The notes under the pieces are model-generated. The model saw nothing but the letters and a program-made list of their open reading frames with translations, was not told the DNA's origin and ran no database searches. Of a stretch of 64,000 nt of DNA, positions 34,152-45,189 are shown one piece after another. The DNA comes from Eurosta solidaginis (Eukaryota; Arthropoda; Insecta; Diptera; Tephritidae): NCBI RefSeq assembly GCF_040869045.1, contig NC_090319.1, forward strand, positions 46,348,779-46,412,778. The letters are read 5' to 3'. The position numbers and the translations under genes are program-made. Each line of letters opens with the position of its first letter. Positions within the stretch are counted from its first letter, which is position 1.

Positions 34152-34377
34152 GTGCGTATGACATATTTTTAAACGGTTTTATTTAGTTTGACTCTGTGTA
34201 GCGAACAGAATTTTGTATTTGAAATTTAAGTAACTTTCAAATAAGCTACAAGCTTGAAACTTGGAATATAGTTCGGTGCCCGTTGACAATGCAATAATAA
34301 GAAATAAACTCCGATAGGTGGCGTATGGATCGAAATATTTATATTTATTTGGCTCATACCCCATTTATACATATGGG

Positions 34378-35872
34378 GTATTCCATTCCATTTCGATCAA
34401 TTTTGAACCCGACCCCTTTAGAATTGGCTGAAAGTCTTTCTTCTTTTTCTAGCTTACGAAAGACGTTTTTCAGATTTTTTTCAAATTTTCTCATCCAACT
34501 CAAAAAAAGTTATGAATTTAAAAAAAAAACACTGTTTTTGTTTTCAAAATGCTATAACTTTTTCAAAAATTGACCGTTTGGGATCTTTTTTTTTAATTTG
34601 TTTTTAAATGTACTTTTCTGAAAAAATGCAAAAAAAAATTTATTTTTTTTTTTAATTTTTCAGTTTTTCGAGATTTTTAGAATTTCGCCATTTTTTTTTT
34701 CTCATAAAAAATTTCAATCAATTCTGCAATCATCCCGCTAATCCCGATTTTGTTTTTTATATTTTTTTTATTTAATTGAAAAAAAAAAATTTAAAAATAA
34801 AATTTTAAAATTAAAAATAAAATTTTTTTTTATCAATTTTATTTATATAACAAAAAAATGTAAGAAAATGATTTTTAAGTATTCATTTCTTTATATATTA
34901 TGGTAATCTACGTTTAAAATAACCAGGATTAATGACTGACACAGTAAACATGTAAGTTTTCTAAAAATAATACCATAATATATAAAGAAAAGAATACTTA
35001 AAAATCATTTTCTTACATTTTTTTTTTATTTAAATAAAATTGATAAAAAAAACTTTTATTTTTGAAATTTTTTTTTTCAATTAAATAAAAAAAAAAATAT
35101 AAAAAAATCGACCCACTCCGGAATTAGTGGGGATGATTGCAGGATTGATTGAAGTTTTTTATGAGAAAAAAATGGCGAAATTTGAAAAATCTCGAAAAAC
35201 TGAAAAATTAAAAAAAAAAAAACAATTGTTTTTGTTTTTATCGGCCTATTGATAAATCATTCAAGGTTCGAATCGAGCTCAAGGCCAGAACAATAATTTT
35301 TTTCTAAGGATAATTATGTTATTTTTTAATTTTTCTAAATTTGAAAAATTGTATTTTGTTTTTGGAATAGTAAGTAGAAAATGTTTCAGACAACCTGCCA
35401 TAGCTTTGCAGATAGATCCATTTCGAAGGGTGCTAAACCTTCATCATCAGTACGCTTTAGGCATGCTGCGCTAACCATTTAGCTATACAGCGGCGGTTTG
35501 TTGTTTTCTACTTACTATTCCAAAAACAAAATACAATTTTTCTAATTTAGAAAAATTAAAAAATAACAATAATTATCATTAGGGTAAAAAAAAAAAACTT
35601 TAAAAATTTGTTTGTATTTTTTCCGATAAGTACATTTAAAAACAAATTAAAAAAAAATAGATCCCAAACGGTAAATTTTTGAAAAAGTTATAGCATTTTG
35701 AAAACAAAAACGGTGTTTTTTTAAAAATTCATAACTTTTTTTGAGTTGCATGAAAAAATTTGAAAAAATTCTGAAAAACGTCCTTCGTAAGCTAGAAAAG
35801 GAAGAAAAACTTTCAGCTAATTCTAAAGTGGTCGGGTTCAAAATTGGTCGAAATGGGATGGAATACCCCATA
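34378..35872. repeat. 1.5-kb nested palindrome inside the Helentron-like copy
   Basis: The outer arms pair 34378-34650 with 35600-35872: 'ggggtattccattccatttc' against 'gaaatgggatggaatacccc', and 'aagttatagcattttgaaaa' against the left copy near 34540. The inner arms pair about 34650-34885 with 35000-35225, for example 'gaaaatgatttttaagtatt' against its complement near 35005. The central loop is about 34925-34975. A separate inverted repeat (35230-35595) is inserted in the right arm. AT content is very high. Apparent open frames on opposite strands are mirror images of the arms. Confidence 0.75.
35230..35597. mobile_element. Small inverted-repeat element inserted in the palindrome arm
   Basis: Outer blocks 'tgttattttttaatttttct' (35318) and the complementary 'agaaaaattaaaaaataaca' (35552-35571), and inner blocks 'gtttttggaatagtaagtag' (35356) and 'ctacttactattccaaaaac' (35509-35528), are inverted copies. 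The centre (35390-35500) has 'ttagctatacagcggc' and is not repeated elsewhere in the window. The left palindrome arm has no counterpart, which marks this as a later insertion. Confidence 0.65.
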
Positions 35873-36464
35873 TATGAACAGAAATCAACCGATTGGCTCA
35901 TATTTTGCACAAAGGAAATTACATCAAAATACTAGAAGGAAAAGCATACGTGACGCTGAGTCGAGTAAAGTCTTTGGAAGGATTATGTACTGCAGACTTA
36001 GATTTTAACAAATTGTAAGGAAAGAGCCCTTGTAGTAATGAGTAACTAAATGAACTCAATATAATGAGAAAAAATAAATGGGCAATTAAATAAAGACTAA
36101 AAATTTGAAAATAAAATAATTAAAAAAAATTTAGTTATACGGTTTTATTGAAAAAAAAAAAAAACAAAAAATACTTACATTAAGTTATAATATTACTAAA
36201 TCTAGAAAATTATTAGGTAGGTCCTGGTCTACTAAAAATGTGAGGCGTAGCATAACCTGATTAAAGTTAAGTTGGCCTTACTTATGACTATCGGAAATTT
36301 GACTCGTGCAACGCTTTTATTTAATTGTCTGATCAACGCCCTAGATTGATGAGAAGTGTTATAACTGGTACCTAGGATCTAATTAATTATTTCTATCTTT
36401 TAGTATTATTATTACTTAATGTAAGTATTGTTTTCAATAAAACCGTTTAACTTAAAACATTTTT

Positions 36465-36760
36465 TTAAACTATATTATTTAATTTTGATACCGAGCAGTT
36501 ATCTTAAAAATGAAAAATACATGTAAAGGGCCCATTACTGATACTTAGTATAGACTTTACTTGACTTGGAGTAAACTTGGCAACTTAGCCACGATTATAC
36601 GCCACTTAGCGCATACAATCTGGCATCATAATCAATAAATGGCAATTTGTATGACAAAATGTCAAAATGAAATGGAAGCAAACAAATGGCATCTCAAAAT
36701 GTAAACGTCACTTAGAACTTACATAGAAAATCAAAATTCTACTGACTTCTCAGTCAAGTT
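36465..36760. other. Gene-free stretch
   Basis: It includes a 'gggcccattactgatacttag' block whose complement-like form recurs near 37433-37458 ('ctaagtatcagtaacgggcc'). The interval 36527-37458 is therefore bounded by inverted copies of about 20 bp and holds the MITE and a SINE fragment. Confidence 0.5.
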
Positions 36761-36762
36761 AA

Positions 36763-37107
36763 CCCTGCAAAAATCATTGGATCATGTGGTCCACTGGAGT
36801 ACTTAGCATTATACTCAATTGTAATGCAGCAATGGACCAACTCATGTTTCTACACGAACATATTGTAAGCCGATCATTGCTCGTTTTTAACGATTGTAAT
36901 CACTACACGATATTTATTGGACTACGGGTACTCCATGGATTACTCTGATGTAATGCGGAGCTGGAGTACATGGTCAAATCATAGGACATCGCAATGTTAA
37001 TTGGACCATATTTTTTGTATGAATTGCGGTTAATTTTGGAGCACTCGCTTGGTCCATAGCGAGTACTCCATACATGCATGCATGGAGTACTCGCGATTTT
37101 TTCAGGG
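36763..37107 (-). mobile_element. 345-bp MITE, family M copy 1
   Basis: Ends: 'ccctgcaaaaatc' at the left; 'gattttttcaggg' at the right. It is the reverse-complement of the copy at 46817-47161 and is exactly the same length. An inner palindrome, 'gagtactccatacatgcatg' running into its complement, lies near 37061-37092. Flanks are aa/ta, consistent with a decayed TA target. No coding sequence. Confidence 0.8.
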
Positions 37108-37156
37108 TAAGTGTTGCTAAGTTTTGAGTTATCAGTAACATGCAATGTTCATTTAA

Positions 37157-37410
37157 CAGAACTGTAAGCGGGGTCGCCCCTCGGCAGTGTTTGGCAAGCG
37201 CTCCGGGTTTATTTCTGCCATGAAAAGCTCTCAGTGAAAACTCATCTGCCTTGCAGATGCCATTCGGAGTTGGCATAAAACATGTAGGTCCCGCCCGGCC
37301 AATTTGTAGGGAAAATCAAGAGTAGCACGACGCAAATTGGAAGAGAAGCTCGGCCGTAGATCACTTCGGAGATTATCGCGCCTTACATTTATTTATTTTT
37401 TTTAAGTGGC
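37157..37410 (+). mobile_element. tRNA-derived SINE, 5' truncated copy
   Basis: It begins at 'gtaagcggggtcgcccctcg' and runs through 'ctcatctgccttgcagatgc' and 'ggaagagaagctcggcc' to 'cgcgccttacatttatt'. The body matches 54830-55186 and 61319-61634. The tRNA-like head is missing. Confidence 0.75.
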
Positions 37411-38120
37411 AGTTCTCAAGTCAAGTCAAGTCTGTGCTAAGTATCAGTAACGGGCCCTTAAGACCTTACACTTAAGTAAAGCAAAGAGGTTTACAAAGGT
37501 AAATACAAGTTTTGTGTAAAAAAAGGGACAGTTATATGATTAATGGGGCTTAATATTCCTGCTAGTTATATAACGGTTTACAACTACTTCGTTTGACGCA
37601 GGGTAGGTGTATTTGTACATACATATATACAAAGATATATACATATCCGTATACTTACATATATTAATTGTATTGCTTACTAACTCAAAGTTGCGCAAAA
37701 TTTTAGCTCTCTCAGGAATTTCATACTAACTTTAAATGTATCCGAGTAATTTCACTTGTTTGAAGTTTTGTCATTTGGAGTTCAAAATTTCGAATGGAAT
37801 ACTTAATTAACTTCGACACTAAAGGGATTTTTAATAAGTATTCGAATATAGCAGCAGCAGGTGTAATTACGTTGGAATAAAATCAGTTTTAACTAGAGCT
37901 GTAAGTAAAGTGGCTCTTTTGAGGTATAATCAAATTCAAGTTTGAACGGAAGCTAAAGAAAACTCTTGTTATTTACCTTAGGTGCATAGTAGCATTTAAA
38001 AATCTTATTTTGGATGGGCTAATGTGAATTAGATACTTGAATTCTAATGTGAGGAATTTAGTATAAAAAGTTTATTAGAATAGGTGAGGCTAGGCGCAGC
38101 TCTATATGAGAGCAACTTAA
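37411..38120. other. Gene-free stretch
   Basis: It holds a tacatata microsatellite near 37615-37670. Nothing else recognised. Confidence 0.45.
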
Positions 38121-38121
38121 A

Positions 38122-38345
38122 ATATGATTCAGGATGTTGTATAGCGCAATTACGCAACATAGGGCTGCCGGTGCTACATATATAGCTTTTTCAACCTAAT
38201 TGCAAAACTCACCTACCCATGACGTATCCTGTTTATTCGGCAGGATAGGCACTGGCGGCCAAAGTTCCTCACAGAAATAAGAACGACCTGGAAGAAGATT
38301 CAAATCGTCCCGAGATGTTCAAACTAGTGCCTTTTTTCCGTAGAA
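38122..38345 (+). mobile_element. (CAA)n-tailed SINE, partial decayed copy
   Basis: Matches to other copies: 'tgttgtatagcgcaattacg', 'tatatagctttttcaaccta', 'atcctgtttattcggcagga' and 'aatcgtcccgagatg'. The head and the CAA tail are missing. Confidence 0.6.
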
Positions 38346-38394
38346 GATGAAGTAGAAACAGAAAATCTAATGCACCAAGAAACCATACGCCACA

Positions 38395-39335
38395 TTAGTA
38401 TCATTATTATTACTAGGTCTGGAAGCACTGCGACCTTTCTGCAGATCTATTGTGCAAGACCTTTCAGCCTAAATTTGTATATAGAGGTTTTTTATGTATC
38501 TAAGTACCTCTTCAGGCTTTTTATCCCATATAACATATGGACTAAGAGACACACCACCTAGATGGGATAGTCTCTGCTTAGCTAAAGCGACGCATTTGCA
38601 GAGAATGTGAACCGGCGTTTCATCATCCAGCTCAAAGAAACGACAAATTTGGGTATTGGATAGATTTAGCTTACTTAGGTGATATCGTAGTCCATATTGT
38701 CCCATATAGTAACTAATGAGAGTTCTTGGGTCCTCCTTGCTTAGATTAATAAGTTTGGCTGATACTTTAGTTGCAGGAAGTATAAACAGTTTGGCCGGTC
38801 TTTGCCCTGGGCACAGTTATTTATAATTTCCCTGGTGTGTGCTTTTGTAAGTCCACAAAATGGCCCTGGATAATAGAATGCTGTTGTAGCACCCTGCTTT
38901 GCTAGATAATCTGCATGTTCATTACATTCATGTTCCTGATGTGCGGGAACCCATCTTAACAAACCCTTGTTTTTGGCTCCCAGGTCATTAAGGATTTCAG
39001 TGCAACACTAGCTTAGATTTAACTGTGTAGGATTGCAAGGCACGCAGGATCGCCTGACTGTCCGACATAATGTAGATGCTCTACGATGTTGAGCCTCTCC
39101 GCAGACATTCCCTACCACAGACTTCGACTGCATGGATTTCTGCCTGAAATATGGTGGGGTAGCATCCCACTGGTATCGATTTCTTGAAGTTCCGCCCGTA
39201 GATGCTAGCTCCCGTTCTTCCGTCATCGAATTTTGATCCAACCGTGAACCATACCTCTGAGTCAGAGTCGTTATAGGGATCCCCTTCTTCACTGTGGGTC
39301 CTGTCCACAATGGACACACAACATACAATATAACT
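38395..39335 (-). pseudogene. LOA-type LINE 3' end (family L copy 2)
   Basis: It is the same family as 29515-31045, and here RNase H is clearer. On minus: entry 'EVWFTVGSKFDDGRTGASIY' (39250-39190; first Asp replaced in 'VGSKFDD'-type position), 'FQAEIHAVEVCGREC' with the Glu of the second catalytic strand (39145-39100), then in another frame 'LRWVPAHQEHECNEHADYLA' (38958-38900), containing the conserved Trp-Val-Pro and terminal Asp. The C-terminal finger 'ICRFFELDDETPVHILCKC' (38655-38595) lacks its first Cys pair member. The tail is (aat)n at 38402-38415. Truncated 5' at about 39335. Confidence 0.75.
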
Positions 39336-39569
39336 TAAAGCTGGACCGTTATAAATGATATCGAATTATATATTTGCCTGGTTTCGTAGAAGGCTGGTAT
39401 AGCACTCAGCCAACTCAAAGTTAAGTTAGCTTATTGGTATTATTTTTGAGGACAAACACACACACACGTCGCAGTGAAAAGTTATTACTAGTCGAGTTAT
39501 ATTTTCTATTTCTGTTTGAGTTTTTTAGAACACTTAATACACATATTGAAGTTCCTTTCTTCCTTTAAT

Positions 39570-40960
39570 GGCTACCCAATAAAACCTCACCTTTCATGGC
39601 TCGCGTAATTATCCGTATCTGATTAGGCATGAACCAGGTATGGGTACGCTATACGTGGGATTCATGGCTACCAAAAAATGGGCTGGGCATCCATTTTCTC
39701 GTTCGCTTAGAAGTATGTGCCTCATTAAACTGCTAGCCGTATCCCATCTGTCCCTTCGGCAGGTCATATTATTAATGAGACTGTCCGGGAAAAGGTCGTC
39801 AAGTATCTCTATCTACACTCCTCCTCTGTTCGGCGAAGTGCTCATGGAAGGTAAGGCGTCTAAATTTCTACAGTTCAGGCACTTCAGTTTTTTAACCTCA
39901 CTCATGCTGTGGAGATATGCATTTGCAAGCATGGGTTTATTTTATTTTTTTTTCCTGTGGTGCTGCCTCTCTCTTACCTGTGCGACAATGCACCTCTGAG
40001 CTGGAACGAGGTGAGGCCGGTTAAGTGTTTTCTTTGTTGCGTTGCGCCCGTCCAGATTTCAGCAACTTATAAGAGAATATAATCCGAGGTTGACGCAATC
40101 AGCTCTTTGTATAGGAATTTTGACCGCCCACATTTTCCATCAATCTACTCAGATACGCTGATGTGTAGGCAGCCCATTCGCAAGTTCCTCTTATGTGCTC
40201 CAAGTAGGTGATCTTTACCCCCAAGTTATTCGTTTAAGAGTATTTTTTCTATTTAGTCAATTTTTTTCCAACTGAAACAGTGATCAGCCATCTATATATC
40301 TACACCACGCATGATCAAGATTACTGGTCGTGCTTGGTGGGTCGCTTTTTCGTATATATTGACTGCATTTATCACTGATGAAATGACGTCTTTTGTATAG
40401 TTACTTCTTCTGAACCCACGCTGTCTGCGAGCATCCTCTAGTGCTCCTAATAATCAGCACATCAGTGGTTTGTGACATACATATTGGGCGGAAAATCAAT
40501 GAGAATTTTGCGCCACCTGTGCCCTTCGGAGTAAGAACTATCTGTGCTGTCTGCCATCTGGTGGGGAAAAAGTCTTTAATCGAGACATTCGTTGTACATG
40601 TACAGACTAAGTTCTGGGCAGAGATTTGCAGCTAGTTCTGTCGATACTATACCCCCATATCATGGGCCGTTTCTAGGCATAATGCGGTACAGCGCCGTTT
40701 TGAGCTCTTATTCAAGAAATGGTTCTACGTTGTGGTCTTCTTGAGTGACGTGCTCATCCATTCTGAGTGATTGGGTGTGAAAGAGTGCGTCCACAATTTT
40801 ATCTCATATTGGCCTCGTGCATCATGTCGAGATACTCGTAAAATGAACGGTAGTCGAACTGAAAAAATCGGTGAAGGGATGGTAGACGTCAAAAACGGAC
40901 GCTGAAATAGGTGCACGTTAATCGGAGTTGAGTTACTTACCGAAAGCAAAAAGTCGAGTT
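39570..40960 (-). pseudogene. R1-type LINE reverse transcriptase, heavily decayed
   Basis: On minus, 40440-40300 gives 'QRGFRRSNYTKDVISSVIN' and then the expected DVxNAF position (now 'MRGVDI*MADHCF'). Near 40230-40020, a frame gives 'LGVKITYLEHI', 'LSRLMENVGG' and a Leu-rich thumb, a pattern specific to R1-type thumbs. Around 39990-39640, R1 C-terminal sequence is expected but I can only read fragments ('ETAKHILYRC'-like positions are not clear). Upstream of 40450, the sequence to 40960 is probably RT entry with multiple stops. Everything is pseudogenic. Confidence 0.5.
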
Positions 40961-41204
40961 GCAGCAATGTAGAATAAGTGAACAGTTTACTGTGTTAGGG
41001 TGGGTGAGCCGATGTATATTACCATTGCCTGATACATATGCATCAAGTCAGCTATCCCTGAAACAAAATAATTATGGAAGCAGCAAGGAAGTTCAAGTTT
41101 TCCTAAACGTGCCTCTTCCAACTCAGCGAAGGAATCCGATTACACATCTGCTACCAAATGCGGTGTCGATTGAAATATTTTCCTAGCCAGAGCGTATGTT
41201 GTAT

Positions 41205-41632
41205 TGTTGTTGTTGAAGTGATAAAAAACATTTTCCGAGGTTTTTTGAAAGTGTTATCGATTTTGATAATCCTTTTCCAGATATAGCCGGTAAGTTCCGT
41301 TACCATGCGCCATCAAAGTACATGCTCGACCATCTTGGGAATAACACAGTAAGAACTCATTGAAGCTACTGGACTATACTGTCTATCACCCTCTTGTTCC
41401 GTGGGAAATTAGGGATCGCCATAGACTCGACTCCTGAAGAAACAAAATTTGCCAGGGGTAGGTAGGGTTGGAGAAGCTGTAAATTGCGTTGGCAACCCCT
41501 CGAAAGATTTGGGCTACACAACTCGTGAAATCATTATAGTATATCTGGTAGTCGCCTCTTACAATGAGCATTTTTGACGCGAGTGTATACCAAGCTCCCA
41601 GCCCACTTGAAAGATGCCCTAGCATATTTTGT
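41205..41632 (-). mobile_element. (CAA)n-tailed SINE, minus-strand copy
   Basis: The (ttg)n tail lies at 41200-41214 on plus, so the element reads minus. Shared blocks on minus: 'gtaagaggcgactaccagat', 'ttgtgtagcccaaatctttc', 'atttacagcttctccaaccc', 'tcccaagatggtcgagc', and 'aaatcgataacact'. It is full length but divergent. Confidence 0.75.
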
Positions 41633-41639
41633 ATTTACA

Positions 41640-42530
41640 TAGTAATAAGTATTAATCTGTTAGTAGAGACTTAGAGCATTTTTAAATTCGCATTAAGCAC
41701 TTACTTCTTCGAATGTTAAATAAAATGACATAAACGTTTCAAATAATCGTAAGTTATTCCAACAGGTGCATTTATATATAACTGTAATTTATTTAAATTA
41801 TACGCATATGAGAATTTATTGGAATTTTAACGACTACATTAACATACAAAATCACTCAGACTACTACGACATATCACAAGGCGAGACTCAATGGAATGGT
41901 TGCGTGTTCCTTTAAATTAAAAGGGAAAGGAATTTCACATATTTAATCACCTTTTCAGTTAAGACATACCAGACATAATATGTCATACTTCACAACCACG
42001 TTGATAAATGACAAATGTGTGTGCGGTTTTGTATAACCAATAAAAACCCAATAAGCAATGTAAAGGAAGTTCTCAATGTTTGGAGAAAATGTATAAGAAA
42101 AGAACTTCTAACATTGATCAGAATAGATTTATATGGCAAGCCAAATTTGGGCATCCTATAAGCCAACAGGCTCTTTAGAAGTATACATGACCCTATAAGA
42201 GCAAAGTCTTACATTTAGTTTTAACCAATTAACATTTTTGTAATTTCTCAAAGACAGCTCAAAAATGGTTTGATATCATTATCGATCTAAAACCTTATAT
42301 TCCCTACTTCTCAAACTGAACACCTTGATTACCAGTCGGAAATGGAGCTGTTCATAGTAAGTAAAGAAAAGGAATCAACTAACTATACCAGAACTCCGCA
42401 CTAATCAGCTGCTATCTAACAGCCAACGATAGCATAATGGAGTTCCAGCCAAAGCAAATATCTACGAGATATCAAAGTGGAAGATGCTTGAACACTTTAC
42501 TTGCAGTAATCATCAATATATTTTTTTTTC
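41640..42530. other. No recognised gene
   Basis: AT-rich, with short open frames only. Confidence 0.4.
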
Positions 42531-42539
42531 TAGTTAGGC

Positions 42540-42935
42540 CACAATAAGCGCCTTGGGTGGACACAATTAGAAGCACCCACAGCTAGAAAAGTGAAAAGCT
42601 AAACACTGAAGCCTTTATTGCCGCTATTGACACATACCCGCTAAACAGACTCATCTCATCAAATGCTAAAGAGCGTGTTAAAGTTAATATACTTGGCGTC
42701 AAACAGAGGAGAGTCATACAAGAAAGAAAACAAATACCTAAAGGGCGCTATTATGAACAGCAGTAAGCGGAAATGGAAGGAGTTTAGGGAATAATCAGCA
42801 AGGACCCTTGGGGTATGGATACAAAAATAATACTGAAAAGATTTGAGGGCAGGACCCTAACATCGGAGCTAGATATAGTTGAAATGGGTAAAACAGTAAA
42901 ACCGCTTTTTCCCACCCACAAATTATGGGTAGTTA
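42540..42935 (+). pseudogene. R1-type LINE ORF2 linker fragment
   Basis: Plus translation gives the region between endonuclease and RT in R1-type proteins: 'AIMNSSKRKWKEF' then 'ISKDPWGMDTKIILKRFEGR' (42795-42855) and 'MGKTVKPLFPTHKLW' (42882-42926). The 'DPWG-x-x-YK-(I/V)-x-x-K' and 'LFPTH' words are conserved in R1-type ORF2. RT sequence does not follow; the frame runs into a TATTCGAATA repeat. Endonuclease is also absent. Confidence 0.6.
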
Positions 42936-42939
42936 GTAG

Positions 42940-43095
42940 GGGTGGGACTATTCGAATAAAAACTATTCGAATAAAAAACTCTTTTATTCGCCAGGTATTC
43001 GTAACTCGAATAATATTTATTCGAACTTTTTATTCTTTTATTGGCTTCCATTTATTCGAATTCCTTTCCTTATTATTCGAATAGTTCGAAAAGTA
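42940..43095. repeat. TATTCGAATA-rich inverted/tandem tract
   Basis: 'tattcgaata' and 'attattcgaat' words recur about ten times between 42947 and 43085, in both orientations since the core is self-complementary. The tract is palindromic at small scale. Confidence 0.6.
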
Positions 43096-43439
43096 AAATA
43101 AAACAATTAAGAACGGGACTTCTTACCTTTCATGAATGGGGCTGAACAATAATCTTATTCCGTTCGTAATCTCCGAATAATCGGATGTATAAGATAAGAA
43201 ATATATAGTGAACAGATCTGCATACCTTAACGATTTTTAAGATAAATATAAAATAAAAAATAGGTAGGTACTTTGTGTGAGGATGCAAAGTTTCAGGTTT
43301 TTTGTAGTCTGCGTGTAAAAACTATGACTACGAATCACGTATTTCAAAAATATATGACGTAAACGTAACTATTTAATGAAGTTTGATGAATTTTGAAGTT
43401 TCTAGCCGTAAAGAAGGGGCAAAAATAACAGTTTATATG

Positions 43440-44720
43440 AAGTATATAATATATATACCACCGATCTCTATGAATTTTTCAGGCAACAATATATGCAATA
43501 TACGTAAGCATTCGGTGAAATTTGAAGGTTCTAGCTGTTAAAATGGGGCCAAAATTGCGAAAATATATATATATATATATACTATATATATATACTAGGG
43601 CGGGTCGATTTAAAAATCGCTCATTGCTCTGTGAAAATAGTATTCTAGTGATTAAAATAAGAAACTTTGCCGAAGGAACCATACCTATAAAACGAATTTT
43701 GATGGCCTCCCCTTTGGGTCGAACTTTTGGGTAGGGGCAATTTCAATTCTACCTGCTGTGTCTTGTGGTGGCTTAAAAAAAAAACAACACAAGCAATTTT
43801 ACGATCTGCAATTGTGTCACAGTGATGCCTTGGTTTTAATAGGGGGTTGTAAAAACGCTAATTTCTAATAGTTTTTTTTAATTTCTTTTCTATTACTAAG
43901 TTAAATTCATTTTTTCATTTACATGTGTTCTGACTAAATAAATTTCTAAAGAGAAAAATAAACTCCAAAAAGAAAAAACATAGGCATTTCAAAGTGGGAT
44001 TTTTCAAAATTTTCCCCTACGACCCAAAGGGGGGGGGGGGGGACAACAGAATTCATTTTAGAGGTATGGTTCCTTCGGCAAAGTTTCTTATTTTGATTCC
44101 TAGAATATGATTTTCACAGAGCAATGGGCGATTTTTTTGCCTCTCCATTAATCGACCCGGCCTAATATATACTATATATACCACCGTATATATACTATCT
44201 ATACCACCGATCTTTATGATTTTTTCAGACAACAATATATGCTATATACGTAAGCATTCATTGAAATTTGAAGCCTCTAGCTCTTAAAATAGGGCAGTAA
44301 TTACGAAAAGTTCCTTATCTGAACAATCGGTTGTGGGGGATATATACTATATATACGACCGATCTCATCAATTTTTTCAGGCAACAATACGTGCAATATA
44401 AGAAAGTATATGGTGAAGTTTGAAGCTTCAATCTGTTAAATTGGGTAAGATATTACAAAAATCCTCTTTTTCTGAAAAATCGGTTGTATGGAGGATATAT
44501 GCTATAGTTGTCCGATCCGGTCGGTTCCGACAAATGTCTAATCGGACACCCAAATACACCCGCTCACCAAATTTTATCAAGATATCTCAAAAATTGAGGG
44601 ACTAGTTTGCATACAAACAGACAGACGGACAGACGGACAGACGGACATGGCTAAATCAACTCAGCTCTTCAACCTGATTATTTCGGTATACTTAATGGTG
44701 GGTCTATCTATTTTCCTTTA
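43440..44720 (+). repeat. DINE-like repeat with tandem units, split by MITE copy 2
   Basis: A unit of about 150 bp starting 'ccaccgatct', with 'ttttttcaggcaacaata' and 'aaatttgaag', occurs at about 43458, 44201 and 44351. The last unit continues into 'cggacagacggacatggcta', the (GTCC)n core read on the other strand, at 44635-44655. The MITE (43594-44166) interrupts the first unit in a (TA)n stretch. Confidence 0.65.
43594..44166. mobile_element. Foldback MITE, family F copy 2
   Basis: The same element as 27642-28295: left end 'actagggcgggtcgattta', right end 'atcgacccggcctaat', and the same internal blocks ('tgctgtgtcttgtggtggc', 'aatagggggttgtaa'). It sits between (TA)n sequences on both sides, so its duplication cannot be read with certainty. 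It lacks about 80 bp present in copy 1, with one 'tcacagtg' left at the joint. Confidence 0.8.
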
Positions 44721-44724
44721 AGGA

Positions 44725-45140
44725 CTTACAATTTTGGGTTTCGTGACGAAATTAATATAGCATTTCATTTCCATGAAAGTTATAAAAATTCTGTTTATCT
44801 CACGCTCATCGCTTTTATATATGAGCATGCACATGAATATATACGTAAATATATCTATGTGTGTATAGCTGCATATGTGCATATATTTTGGTTTGGTTGG
44901 GGTTGCTTTGTTAAGATTCATTTATTTAGTTAAATTTATGTAACCAAATTTGTACTTGAGTCTTAAGCTAGAAATATCGGGGTCGTTATCCACTGTACTG
45001 ATCATAGAACTTTGTTTATTAGTAAACAAGTGCGTAAATGTTCATACATAAATGCACATGGGTGTATGCATATGAAACCGGTATTGGTATCTAGCAATCA
45101 GTAGGCACAATTGTAGGAACAGTCAAAACTTACCATTGGC
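44725..45140. other. Gene-free stretch
   Basis: (TA/TG)n-like text near 44800-44890; no gene. Confidence 0.45.
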
Positions 45141-45189
45141 GTTAGTTGGCGTAATATGATCTTTCAACAATATCCAATACCAAAGATTT

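Larger units (their letters stand above)
34165..36462 (+). mobile_element. Helentron-like element, copy 1 (split by a palindrome)
   Basis: The left part (34165-34377) begins 'ttaaacggttttatttag' and is collinear with 53883-54110 (shared 'gcttgaaacttgga', 'gacaatgcaataat', 'taggtggcg' words). The right part (35873-36462) begins with 'ttggctcatattttg'-type sequence, then a PIF1-like helicase tail (35940-36018: 'KAYVTLSRVKSLEGLCTADL'), then an AT-rich spacer, and a palindromic end closing with 'caataaaaccgtttaactta'. The outermost sequences are inverted copies (ttaaacggttttatt). A 1.5-kb inverted repeat occupies 34378-35872. No Rep domain remains. Confidence 0.6.

Noticed and set aside
39640..39999. 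119-codon plus frame with a hydrophobic tail
   Set aside because: It lies opposite a decayed R1-type LINE on the minus strand and has no recognisable domain.
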